Shown here: positions 1-5,130 of the stretch, in pieces | Position numbering within the stretch: the first letter of the stretch is position 1 | Layout: every line of letters begins with the position of its first letter | Source of the DNA: an uncultured Cardiobacterium sp. | GTDB lineage: Bacteria > Pseudomonadota > Gammaproteobacteria > Cardiobacteriales > Cardiobacteriaceae | Reading direction: 5' to 3' | Length of the DNA: 5,130 bases | Assembly: GCF_938028185.1 (NCBI RefSeq) | Contig: NZ_CALJAH010000456.1 | Coordinates: 1 to 5,130 of the forward strand | The notes under the pieces: generated by a model | Seen by the model: only the letters and a program-made list of their open reading frames with translations | What the model was told of the DNA's origin: nothing | The model's database searches: none | Translations under genes and position numbers: made by a program

Positions 1-39
1 AAAAAGACGGATTAGACAAAGCTGCCTGATCCAATCCAT
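1..39 (-). terminator. Putative intrinsic terminator at the left edge, minus strand
   Basis: Read on the minus strand, a 10-bp stem (arms at 30-39 and 7-16, with two G-T wobble pairs) closes a 13-nt loop and is followed at once by CTTTTT at 6-1, running off the window. This has the form of a rho-independent terminator, although the stem is only moderately GC-rich. It would end any minus-strand transcript coming through the integrase remnant. A TAA in one minus-strand frame lies inside the structure (12-14), but no recognisable gene ends there. It could instead be the end of an inserted element whose remainder lies left of the window. Confidence 0.45.
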
Positions 40-64
40 CCGCCCTCCGATAATTTTGGGGCGG
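40..64. repeat. GC-rich inverted repeat (hairpin) next to the edge terminator
   Basis: A perfect 6-bp inverted repeat (CCGCCC at 40-45, GGGCGG at 59-64) encloses a 13-nt AT-rich loop. It abuts the terminator-like hairpin at 7-39 with no spacer, so the first 64 bases form two tandem stem-loops. It also lies where the integrase reading frame stops resembling its family (about 71). The inverted repeat is seen directly; any role, such as part of a small RNA, the end of a mobile element or chance, is unknown. Confidence 0.35.
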
Positions 65-67
65 TTC

Positions 68-705
68 AGAGCGGTACCTGCGGAATAGCGCGTCCAGCGT
101 CCCGGACGGCAGCGGCAAATCGACCAGTGCGAGCAACTCACGCGCAGCGACAGACAGCGGTACGGTGCGATCATGGCCGTTCTTGGTGTCGCGCAGGGTA
201 GCGAGCTTGCCCGCAACATCATCGAGTTGCAGCTTCAAAATCTCGCCCGCGCGCATCGCCGTCTCCATCGCAAACAAAAAACACCAGGCAACCAACTCCC
301 GCTGTAACTTCAGTCGCGAGCCGGGCGTGTAGCCCAATGCGGCGACGATAGCCGCAGCGTCGTCTGGAGTGATGCGCCGGTCACGCGACTGGTTGGACGC
401 AGGGCGCTTGATAAGGCAGAAAGGATTTTGCGGTAACAACAGCCCCCATACCTTTTGCGCGTGGGTATAAAGCGCCGACAGCGAGTTCCACTCGCGCACC
501 ACGCTGGCAGCCCTCACCGACTGCAAGTGGACATCGCGCCGGTTCAATTTCTCAACCAGTTTGCCAGCGATGCGGAAAAAATCACGCAAAAAGCCGACAG
601 CCGCAGGCTCTCGTTGCGCGCACTCTTTTTGGTTGGCGTGACTTCGACGAGATAGCGACGCAGAATATCGGCGTCGGTACGAGGCACTGCACCCGCTCCC
701 GTCAA
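68..705 (-). pseudogene. Degenerate phage-type tyrosine recombinase (site-specific integrase) remnant
   Basis: The minus-strand translation reads as a phage/island integrase but is broken in three ways. (1) It begins close to the core-binding domain (RRYLVEVTPTKKSARNE, about 665-615), so the N-terminal arm-binding domain of roughly 60 residues is missing. The nearest start-like codon is a TTG at 703-705 behind AAGGGG. (2) The first frame hits a stop at 544-546. Restoring one base at the five-A run 588-592 (plus strand) joins it to a second open frame carrying VREWNSLSALYTHA, NPFCLIKRPA and SRDRRIT. (3) That frame contains the first catalytic Arg (ETAMRAGEIL, about 255) and the beta-hairpin Lys (TKNG, about 185). 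Family likeness then ends near 71 after LDALFRRYR, before the expected HxxRH and Tyr motifs, although the frame stays open to position 1. About 215 residues are recoverable against roughly 330-350 in the family. It is almost certainly inactive unless the frameshift is a sequencing error and the tail lies elsewhere. Confidence 0.8.
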
Positions 706-709
706 AATC

Positions 710-739
710 AATAACCCCTTATCTGCAAAAGGGTTTATT
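710..739 (-). terminator. Stem-loop terminator downstream of the Smr gene
   Basis: Arms at 710-720 and 729-739 form an 11-bp stem with a single mismatch around an 8-nt loop. It starts 4 nt past the TAG stop of the Smr-domain gene on the minus strand, which suits an intrinsic terminator for that gene. The U-tract is imperfect in both directions (TTATTGATTTTG on minus, TTTATTGTTTC on plus), so it may work weakly or in both directions. The inferred start of the integrase remnant lies directly beyond it. Confidence 0.5.
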
Positions 740-743
740 GTTT

Positions 744-1295
744 CTAGATTCGTGAATCCCGCCACCGTTCCCGCATTGCTTCGCGGACTTCCACCGAAAC
801 CGCGCCGCTGTAGCCGTCGCTATCGACGATGGTGGCGAGGGCATTGACCGCCGGATGGCGCAGCAGCAGTTCCAGCACCGCCTGCTTGAGCGGGGCGCGG
901 TCGTAATGCGGGCTGTTGCGCCCTTTGCCGTGGACGACAATCCAGCATTCGCTGCGGCGGTTACGGCGTTCGTCCAGCAGATCGCCGAGGTAGCGCAGCG
1001 CTTCATCCACAAAGAAACCGTGCAGGTCAATTTCGCGCGCGACCGGCAGCCGTCCGGCGCAGAGGGCATGGAAGCGGGCGTCGGGGATGGCGGCGAGGTT
1101 GTGCCGGGTTTCCTGCGGGTCGGCGCTGTGCCGAATACGTTGCGCTTCGATGCGGCGGCGCTGTAAAATTTTCGCCTGCTTGCCGAAGTCTTCGGCCTGC
1201 GGCGGGGTTTTCAGGGGCGTGACTGCGCCGACAAGGTCGGCAAAGCGTTCTTTTTCCGTCATGGGGGCTGGGTGAGGCAGGGTTTGTTTCATCAT
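744..1295 (-). CDS. Smr-domain protein (MutS2 C-terminal-like / SmrA-YdaL type)
   Basis: This 183-residue protein has a charged, probably flexible N-terminal half (rich in Arg, Gln and Lys around residues 35-65) and a C-terminal Smr domain from about residue 85. The Smr hallmarks are visible: EIDLHG (residues 88-93), an alternating hydrophobic helix after it, and VVHGKG (120-125), followed by a region rich in Gly, Ser and Asp that usually completes the nucleic-acid-binding fold. Stand-alone Smr proteins are known or proposed to be nucleases acting on DNA or RNA; the exact substrate here cannot be told. The start is uncertain. The chosen ATG at 1293-1295 (with another at 1290-1292) avoids overlapping dapB. 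An upstream ATG at 1323-1325 would overlap the dapB start codon and has no ribosome binding site. An ATG at 1260-1262 is also possible. None has a clear Shine-Dalgarno sequence. It is transcribed divergently from dapB and ends just before a stem-loop. Confidence 0.88.
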   Translation of the reverse strand: MMKQTLPHPAPMTEKERFADLVGAVTPLKTPPQAEDFGKQAKILQRRRIEAQRIRHSADPQETRHNLAAIPDARFHALCAGRLPVAREIDLHGFFVDEALRYLGDLLDERRNRRSECWIVVHGKGRNSPHYDRAPLKQAVLELLLRHPAVNALATIVDSDGYSGAVSVEVREAMRERWRDSRI

Positions 1296-1312
1296 ACACC
1301 GCGCGCTTTTAT

Positions 1313-1317
1313 AAGGA
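1313..1317 (+). promoter_or_regulatory. Shine-Dalgarno site of dapB
   Basis: AAGGA sits 6 nt upstream of the ATG at 1324 and fixes the dapB start. It lies in the 28-bp gap (1296-1323) that separates dapB from the divergent Smr gene. That gap is too short to hold two independent full promoters, so at least one promoter must lie inside the opposite gene. Confidence 0.75.
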
Positions 1318-1323
1318 TAAATC

Positions 1324-2124
1324 ATGAAAATCGGTATTCACGGGATTAACGGCAAGATGGGTTTGGCGATTGCGCATGAAATCATGGCGCACCCGGAGCT
1401 GGAGCTGGGCGCGGCCTCGGTGCGCAACGGTCATCATTGGGCGGGCAAGCGTCTGTGTGATGTCGCCCCGGAATTGCCGGAATGCACGGTGCGCGTGACC
1501 AGTAATTTGGACCAGTTCTGCGCGGCGGTGGATGTGGTGGTCGATTTTACCCGGCCGGATGCGACGCTGTTGCTGTTGCCAGTCTGCCAGAAGCTGAAGA
1601 AACCACTGATGATTGGCACCACCGGCTTTAATGATGACGCCACCGCCTGGATTCACCGCGCCGCGAAGCATATTCCGCTGGTCTTGGCCGCCAATACCAG
1701 TCTCGGCGTGAATATTCTGTTTGAGGTCAGCCGCCGCGTCGCTGAGGTGCTGGATTTCCAGCATTGGGACGTGGACATTCTCGAAGCGCATCACCGCAAC
1801 AAGGTGGATGCGCCTTCCGGCACGGCGCTGCGCATCGGCGAGATGATTGCCGCCGCGCAAAACAGCGATTTTGACGAGCGCAAACGCTATCCGTATGTGA
1901 ACCGCCGCAAGAGCGGCGATATTGGCTTTTCCGTGGTACGCGCCGGCGACATTATCGGCGAGCATACTGTTTTCTTTACGGCGGACGATGAGCGGCTGGA
2001 GTTCACCCACCGCGCCAGCAACCGCCGTATTTTCGCGCGTGGTGCATTGACGGCGGCAAACTGGCTGGGCGACCGCCCGGCGGGTTTGTACAGCATGGCC
2101 GATGTACTGGGCTTCACTTCCTGA
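1324..2124 (+). CDS. dapB: 4-hydroxy-tetrahydrodipicolinate reductase
   Basis: DapB uses NAD(P)H to reduce hydroxy-tetrahydrodipicolinate to tetrahydrodipicolinate, a cytoplasmic step of the diaminopimelate pathway that supplies lysine and meso-DAP for peptidoglycan. The protein is 266 residues, close to the usual ~270. It shows an N-terminal Rossmann nucleotide-binding loop (GIHGINGKMG, 4-13), then DFTRP (74-78), GTTGF (98-102) and NTSLGVNIL (124-132). The family signature EAHHRNKVDAPSGTAL spans 154-169 and includes the His pair 156-157, the catalytic Lys160 and the substrate-binding SGT. The C-terminal stretch from about 230 (hydrophobic, with AANWL and GLYSMADVLGF) matches the end of the family. 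The second glycine of the dinucleotide loop is preceded by His rather than the small residue seen in E. coli, which is probably tolerated. It is the first gene of the rightward run, 14 bp ahead of lapA. Its codon use favours G- and T-ending codons, unlike the C-ending bias further downstream. Confidence 0.97.
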   Translation: MKIGIHGINGKMGLAIAHEIMAHPELELGAASVRNGHHWAGKRLCDVAPELPECTVRVTSNLDQFCAAVDVVVDFTRPDATLLLLPVCQKLKKPLMIGTTGFNDDATAWIHRAAKHIPLVLAANTSLGVNILFEVSRRVAEVLDFQHWDVDILEAHHRNKVDAPSGTALRIGEMIAAAQNSDFDERKRYPYVNRRKSGDIGFSVVRAGDIIGEHTVFFTADDERLEFTHRASNRRIFARGALTAANWLGDRPAGLYSMADVLGFTS

Positions 2125-2138
2125 GCGGGAACATTTCC

Positions 2139-2441
2139 ATGAAATACTTGAACTATCTGATCGTTATCATCCTCTGCATCGCCTTCGCGGTGATGGGGCT
2201 TTTCAACAACGGCGCGGTAACGCTGAACTACATTTTGGGTACGCAGACCCTGCCGCTGGTGGCGGTAATGCTGATTTGCTTCCTCTTCGGCGCGCTGCTG
2301 ATGCTGGTGCTCTTTGGCACCAAGGCCTTCTTCTGGCGGCAACGCGCGCGCACGCTGGAACACCTGATGGCGCGTGAACGCAAAGAAGCGGAAAAAGCGG
2401 CAATCCAGGCAGAATTTCACGCCGACCAGAAAACCGCCTGA
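2139..2441 (+). CDS. lapA: Lipopolysaccharide assembly protein A (LapA, DUF1049 family)
   Basis: This small inner-membrane protein of 100 residues is near the ~102 of E. coli LapA. It has two hydrophobic segments, about 5-22 and 38-61, joined by a polar loop with NNGAVTLNYILG, which matches the conserved ND..VTFNYLL stretch of the family. A basic turn (FFWRQRAR, 65-72) follows, then a charged, probably coiled-coil cytoplasmic tail rich in Glu, Lys and Ala. In E. coli LapA works with LapB at the membrane in controlling LPS synthesis. GGGA at 2127-2130 lies 8 nt before the ATG, just after the dapB stop. The TGA stop shares one base with the lapB ATG, so translation is probably coupled. Function is assigned from topology, motif and position next to lapB, a combination that leaves little doubt. 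Confidence 0.92.
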   Translation: MKYLNYLIVIILCIAFAVMGLFNNGAVTLNYILGTQTLPLVAVMLICFLFGALLMLVLFGTKAFFWRQRARTLEHLMARERKEAEKAAIQAEFHADQKTA

Positions 2442-3571
2442 TGGCTGACTGGCTCATCATCCTGCTGTTGCCGTGCGCCGCCTGGTCGGGCTGGTGGCTG
2501 GCAATGCGCAAAGAAGCGCGCGACCTGCGTGCCGACAAAACCCGCGCCGCGTATTTTGAGGGCGTGGGTTTTTTGCTGAACGACCAGACCGACCGCGCCG
2601 TGGACGTTTTCATCCACATGGCCGACCTTGACCAGCAAATGCTGGACAACCAGCTCACCCTCGGCAGCCTCTTCCGCAAACGCGGCGAACTCGACCGTGC
2701 GCTGCACCTGCACCAGCAACTGCGCAACCATTCGCAGCTGAGCGACGCACAGCGGATGGCGGTCGATTACGAACTGGCGGAAGACTACGCCGCCGCCGGG
2801 ATGTACAACCAGGCGCAGGCGCTGTTTGAACAACTGCTGGCAGAACAATACCGCGAAGCGGAAGTCATGCCCGCGCTGGCGCACCTCTACGAACGCACCA
2901 AACAATGGCAGGCGGCGCTGGAGCTCTCCGCCGCGTGGCAGGCAAAAGGCTACGGTGCGCGCGGCACGGAAATCTCGCACTACTACTGCGAGCTGGCACA
3001 ACAGGCGGGCGACGACGCCACCGTCGCGCAATACCTGCAACAGGCGCTTGCTGCCGACCGCGACTGCGTCCGCGCCAACCGGATGCGCGGCCAGCTCCTG
3101 CTGCGCCAGGGCGAATACGTCAATGCCATTCACGCCCTGCAAAGCATTGGCGAAACCTCGGCGGCGCTCCTGCCGGACGTATTGCCCGACATCGCCGCCG
3201 CCTACCACGCCATTGGCCGCGACGACGAATACCGCTACTGGCTGGAAAAAACCGAAGCGCAAAACCCGAACCCGCGCCTGACATTGGCACTCGCCCAATT
3301 ACTGGGCGAAACCGCGCCTGACGCCGCTGCCGACCTGCTGCAAACGCGGATGGAAGCCAAACAAACCCCGCTGTTGCTCTCCGCCTGGTTCAACTACCGC
3401 CCCGGACTCGCGCCGCTCGCCACCAGTGCGGGCAAACTGGTCGCGCCGCGCACCGTGTACCAGTGCAACGAATGCGGCTTTCGCCAGCAAAACCTCATCT
3501 GGCATTGCCCCGCCTGCTTCGCCTGGAGCAGCTTCCGCCCGCAGCTCGAACTCAAAGTAGAAAACCGATGA
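2441..3571 (+). CDS. lapB: Lipopolysaccharide assembly protein B (LapB/YciM), TPR and rubredoxin-like protein
   Basis: The protein has 376 residues (E. coli LapB has 389). Residues 3-20 form one N-terminal membrane anchor. Residues about 35-290 are helical TPR repeats, with family-typical stretches such as GVGFLLNDQTDRAVDVF (41-57), LTLGSLFRKRGELDRAL (72-88), AAAGMYNQAQALFEQL (117-132) and LLLRQGEYVNAI (219-230). The C-terminus carries a rubredoxin-type metal site, CNEC (342-345) and CPAC (356-359), followed by W-S-x-x-(R/K)-P as in E. coli. In E. coli LapB brings LpxC, the committed enzyme of lipid A synthesis, to the FtsH protease and is required for balanced LPS and phospholipid. All four cysteines are present, so the protein should be functional. 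There is no clear Shine-Dalgarno sequence; the TGATG junction with lapA implies translational coupling. Its own stop overlaps the pyrF start. Confidence 0.95.
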   Translation: MADWLIILLLPCAAWSGWWLAMRKEARDLRADKTRAAYFEGVGFLLNDQTDRAVDVFIHMADLDQQMLDNQLTLGSLFRKRGELDRALHLHQQLRNHSQLSDAQRMAVDYELAEDYAAAGMYNQAQALFEQLLAEQYREAEVMPALAHLYERTKQWQAALELSAAWQAKGYGARGTEISHYYCELAQQAGDDATVAQYLQQALAADRDCVRANRMRGQLLLRQGEYVNAIHALQSIGETSAALLPDVLPDIAAAYHAIGRDDEYRYWLEKTEAQNPNPRLTLALAQLLGETAPDAAADLLQTRMEAKQTPLLLSAWFNYRPGLAPLATSAGKLVAPRTVYQCNECGFRQQNLIWHCPACFAWSSFRPQLELKVENR

Positions 3572-4269
3572 ACCCCAAACCGCTGCTAATCGCCCTCGAC
3601 TACAACCGTGGCGCAGACGCCCTGGCACTTGCCGCCCAACTCTCGCCCGACCTCTGCCGCCTGAAAATCGGCAAAGAACTCTACACCCGCGAAGGACGGC
3701 AACTGGTCGAAGCGCTGCAAGGCATCGGTTACGACATCTTCCTTGACCTCAAATACCACGACATCCCCAACACCGTCGCCGCCGCGCTGCGCGTCGCCGC
3801 CGATATGGGCGTGTGGATGGTGAACGTCCACGCCAGCGGCGGCCGCAAAATGCTGGAAACCGCCGCCGACGCGCTTGCCCGCTACCGCCAGCCGCCGCTG
3901 CTCATCGCCGTCACCGTCCTCACCAGCCTGGGCGATAACGAACTGCGTGAAATCGGTATTGGCGAACCGCTTGCCGCCCACGTCGCCCGCCTCACCGCGC
4001 TTGCCGCCGGCAGCGGCCTGAACGGCGTCGTCTGCTCGGCACACGAAGCGGGCGCGGTCAAAGCCGCGCATGGCCGCGACTTTCTCACCGTCACCCCCGG
4101 CATCCGCCCGGCGGGCAGCAGCGCAGACGACCAGACACGCACCATGCCCCCCGCCGCCGCCCTGCAAGCAGGCGGTGACTACCTCGTCATTGGCCGCCCC
4201 GTCACCCGCGCCGAAAAACCGGCGGTCGCGCTGGCGGACATCATCACCAGCATCAAAACCGGAGCATAA
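3568..4269 (+). CDS. pyrF: Orotidine-5'-phosphate decarboxylase
   Basis: PyrF decarboxylates OMP to UMP, the last step of de novo pyrimidine synthesis, in the cytoplasm. The 233-residue product matches the usual length of the short bacterial (type I) enzyme. Key residues are visible: Asp11 in ALDY, Lys33 in KIGKELYT, and the catalytic Asp60-x-Lys62-x-x-Asp65 in FLDLKYHDIPNT. Also present are NVHASGG (86-92), GVVCSAHEA (153-161), TPGIRP (176-181), the DQTR phosphate region (188-191) and VIGRPVT (207-213). The ATG at 3568 is chosen because it gives the family N-terminus. A longer in-frame reading from 3463 would run inside lapB and add about 35 residues foreign to the family. The start overlaps the lapB stop by 4 nt (ATGA) and has no strong Shine-Dalgarno sequence, so coupling to lapB is likely. 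The lapA-lapB-pyrF order is the same as in E. coli. Confidence 0.97.
   Translation: MNPKPLLIALDYNRGADALALAAQLSPDLCRLKIGKELYTREGRQLVEALQGIGYDIFLDLKYHDIPNTVAAALRVAADMGVWMVNVHASGGRKMLETAADALARYRQPPLLIAVTVLTSLGDNELREIGIGEPLAAHVARLTALAAGSGLNGVVCSAHEAGAVKAAHGRDFLTVTPGIRPAGSSADDQTRTMPPAAALQAGGDYLVIGRPVTRAEKPAVALADIITSIKTGA
4261..4264 (+). promoter_or_regulatory. Shine-Dalgarno site of pssA, inside the end of pyrF
   Basis: GGAG lies 7 nt before the ATG at 4272 and is embedded in the last codons of pyrF. Unlike lapB and pyrF, pssA therefore has its own ribosome binding signal and could be translated at a level partly independent of its upstream neighbour. Confidence 0.65.
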
Positions 4270-4271
4270 CC

Positions 4272-5033
4272 ATGCCCACGCCTATACGCGGCTCAAAAAC
4301 CGTTTACATCCTGCCCAACCTCTTCACCACCGCATCGCTGTTCTGCGGCTTCTACGCTATCCTCGCCGTCATCGACGGCAGTGGCCGCTTCACCTTCGCC
4401 GCCGCCCTCATCTTCGTCGCCATGATCTTCGACGGCTGTGACGGCCGCGTCGCCCGCCTCACCCGCACCGAATCCGAATTCGGCGTGCAATACGACTCGC
4501 TCGCCGACCTCATCTCCTTCGGCGTCGCCCCCGCCATCATCATCTACCAGTGGGCGCTGCACTACGCCGCCATCGAGCCCATCTACCCCGCCAAACTCGG
4601 CTGGTTCACCGCCTTCATCTACACCGCCTGCACCGCGCTGCGCCTCGCCCGTTTCAACGTCCAGGTCGGCATCACCGACAAAGCCGTCTTCATCGGCCTG
4701 CCCAGCCCGTCCGCCGCCGCCATCGTCGCCGGCTTCGTCTGGACGGGCAGCAACTACCACTGGAACGGCGCCAACCTCATCATGCTCTCCGCCGTCATCA
4801 CCTGGTTCAGCGCGCTGGCAATGGTGAGCAACTTCAAATACTACAGCTTCAAAACCTTCAAACCGCAAAGCCGCCTGCCCTTCAGCAAAGCCGCGCTGCC
4901 CGCCTGCCTCATCGGTCTCATCTTCCTCAAGCCTGCCCCCACACTCTTCGCGCTCTTCCTCCTCTACGGCCTGCACGGCCCCATTTGGACACTGTGGCGC
5001 ATCGCCAAACGCCGCCAGGGGCGCACCGGGTGA
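4272..5033 (+). CDS. pssA: CDP-diacylglycerol--serine O-phosphatidyltransferase (membrane type II)
   Basis: This integral membrane enzyme transfers the phosphatidyl group from CDP-diacylglycerol to serine, giving phosphatidylserine, the precursor of phosphatidylethanolamine. The 253-residue product carries the complete CDP-alcohol phosphotransferase signature D-G-x2-A-R-x8-G-x3-D-x3-D, with Asp54, Asp57, Gly58, Ala61, Arg62, Gly71, Asp75 and Asp79. It is preceded by the typical start LPNLFTTASLFCGFYAI (14-30). At least six hydrophobic segments are apparent, at about 17-34, 40-54, 80-95, 137-155, 168-184 and 210-235. The sequence TALRLARFNVQ (about 121-131), with ITDKAVFIGLPSPSAAA after it, is characteristic of serine transferases rather than of PgsA, which makes phosphatidylglycerolphosphate. 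This is the type II enzyme, unrelated to the soluble PLD-like PssA of E. coli. It starts 2 bp after pyrF and overlaps the next frame by 4 nt. Codons are very strongly C-ending. Confidence 0.93.
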   Translation: MPTPIRGSKTVYILPNLFTTASLFCGFYAILAVIDGSGRFTFAAALIFVAMIFDGCDGRVARLTRTESEFGVQYDSLADLISFGVAPAIIIYQWALHYAAIEPIYPAKLGWFTAFIYTACTALRLARFNVQVGITDKAVFIGLPSPSAAAIVAGFVWTGSNYHWNGANLIMLSAVITWFSALAMVSNFKYYSFKTFKPQSRLPFSKAALPACLIGLIFLKPAPTLFALFLLYGLHGPIWTLWRIAKRRQGRTG

Positions 5034-5130
5034 TTACCCTCCGCCCGAACCAACAAACCGCGCTGGCGCTGCTCGGCTACAAACTGTGGCTGCCGCGCGC
5101 CGAACTGGCCGCCCTGCGCGCCGCGCCGCC
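5030..5130 (+). CDS. N-terminal fragment of a small protein, possibly HolD-like (DNA polymerase III psi subunit)
   Basis: A GTG at 5030 overlaps the pssA TGA by 4 nt (GTGA) and has a good Shine-Dalgarno, AGGGG at 5017-5021, 8 nt upstream. The frame is open to the window end, giving 33 complete codons. The visible start, with QTALALLGYKLWLPRAEL, resembles the opening of HolD-type proteins, where a helix ending in LG is followed by a hydrophobic strand with a Trp and a basic residue (LGI..W..R). HolD binds HolC and links the clamp loader to SSB. The likeness is short and from memory. The presence of a coupled gene here is fairly secure; its identity is not. Confidence 0.5.
   Translation, partial: MITLRPNQQTALALLGYKLWLPRAELAALRAAP

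Noticed and set aside
1..66. C-terminal integrase residues continuing to the window edge
   Set aside because: The frame is open, but none of the three minus-strand frames here shows the HxxR motif expected at this distance, so it was not counted as integrase.
1284..1315. TTGTTT (1284-1289) and TATAAG (1310-1315) as a dapB promoter
   Set aside because: The 20-nt spacer is too long, and the transcript would start at or after the Shine-Dalgarno site, so it could not serve dapB.
1309..2010. Minus-strand open frame of 233 codons opposite dapB
   Set aside because: dapB is certain from its motifs on the plus strand; the antisense frame has no recognisable domain and is explained by GC-rich codon structure.
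2417..3298. Minus-strand open frame of 293 codons opposite lapB
   Set aside because: It is a shadow of the lapB codon pattern; TPR and CxxC evidence fixes the real gene on the plus strand.
3463..3567. In-frame upstream extension of pyrF into lapB
   Set aside because: The extra residues are translated from the lapB cysteine-motif region in another frame and do not belong to the OMP decarboxylase family; the ATG at 3568 gives the normal N-terminus and length.
3586..4167. Minus-strand open frame opposite pyrF
   Set aside because: pyrF carries all its catalytic residues on the plus strand; the antisense product is Gly/Ala-rich with no motif.
4293..4976. Long minus-strand reading frame opposite pssA, rich in Glu, Gly and Asp
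   Set aside because: It is a mirror of the strongly C-ending codons of pssA. It shows no family resemblance, has low-complexity acidic composition, and lies entirely antisense to a gene with a complete catalytic signature.
1..5130. CRISPR array, tRNA/rRNA gene, complete insertion sequence or known DNA uptake sequence
   Set aside because: No regularly spaced repeats, cloverleaf-like segment, transposase or exact Neisseria-type uptake word (GCCGTCTGAA) was found on reading; GCC-rich repeats in the coding regions are ordinary codon runs.

Overview
The window looks like a GC-rich gammaproteobacterial chromosome segment. The core is a same-strand run of housekeeping genes, dapB - lapA - lapB - pyrF - pssA - (start of a further gene). 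The adjacent trio lapA-lapB-pyrF is a gammaproteobacterial signature known from E. coli. The high GC content and the protein divergence from enterics would fit a lineage such as Cardiobacteriaceae, but that placement is a guess from memory, not from any search.

Layout. Positions 1-64 hold two adjacent hairpins; the outer one, read on the minus strand, ends in a T-tract like an intrinsic terminator. Positions ~68-705 (minus) are the remains of a phage-type tyrosine recombinase. It lacks its N-terminal arm-binding part, carries a one-base frameshift at a homopolymer, and loses family resemblance before the HxxR...Y half of the active site. Positions 710-739 are a stem-loop that probably terminates the next gene. 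Positions 744-1295 (minus) encode a Smr-domain protein. After a gap of 28 bp, dapB starts in the opposite direction at 1324. From there to the right edge every gene is on the plus strand and tightly packed: dapB to lapA is 14 bp apart, lapA/lapB overlap by 1 nt, lapB/pyrF by 4 nt, pyrF to pssA is 2 bp apart, and pssA overlaps the next GTG-start reading frame by 4 nt. That last frame is cut by the window end and may be a HolD-like (DNA polymerase III psi) protein.

How the genes relate. dapB makes the lysine/meso-diaminopimelate precursor for peptidoglycan. LapA and LapB are inner-membrane envelope proteins; in E. coli LapB controls LPS synthesis by targeting LpxC to FtsH. pssA commits CDP-diacylglycerol to phosphatidylserine, and so to phosphatidylethanolamine. 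PyrF makes UMP, the precursor of the UDP-sugars used for peptidoglycan and LPS. The cluster therefore puts peptidoglycan, LPS-control and phospholipid functions in one apparent operon. No intrinsic terminator or internal promoter was recognised between dapB and the right edge.

I found no CRISPR array, tRNA, rRNA, complete mobile element or convincing novel system. The points most worth a second look are the decayed integrase and its left breakpoint, the joining of pssA to lapAB-pyrF, and a change in synonymous codon preference along the cluster.
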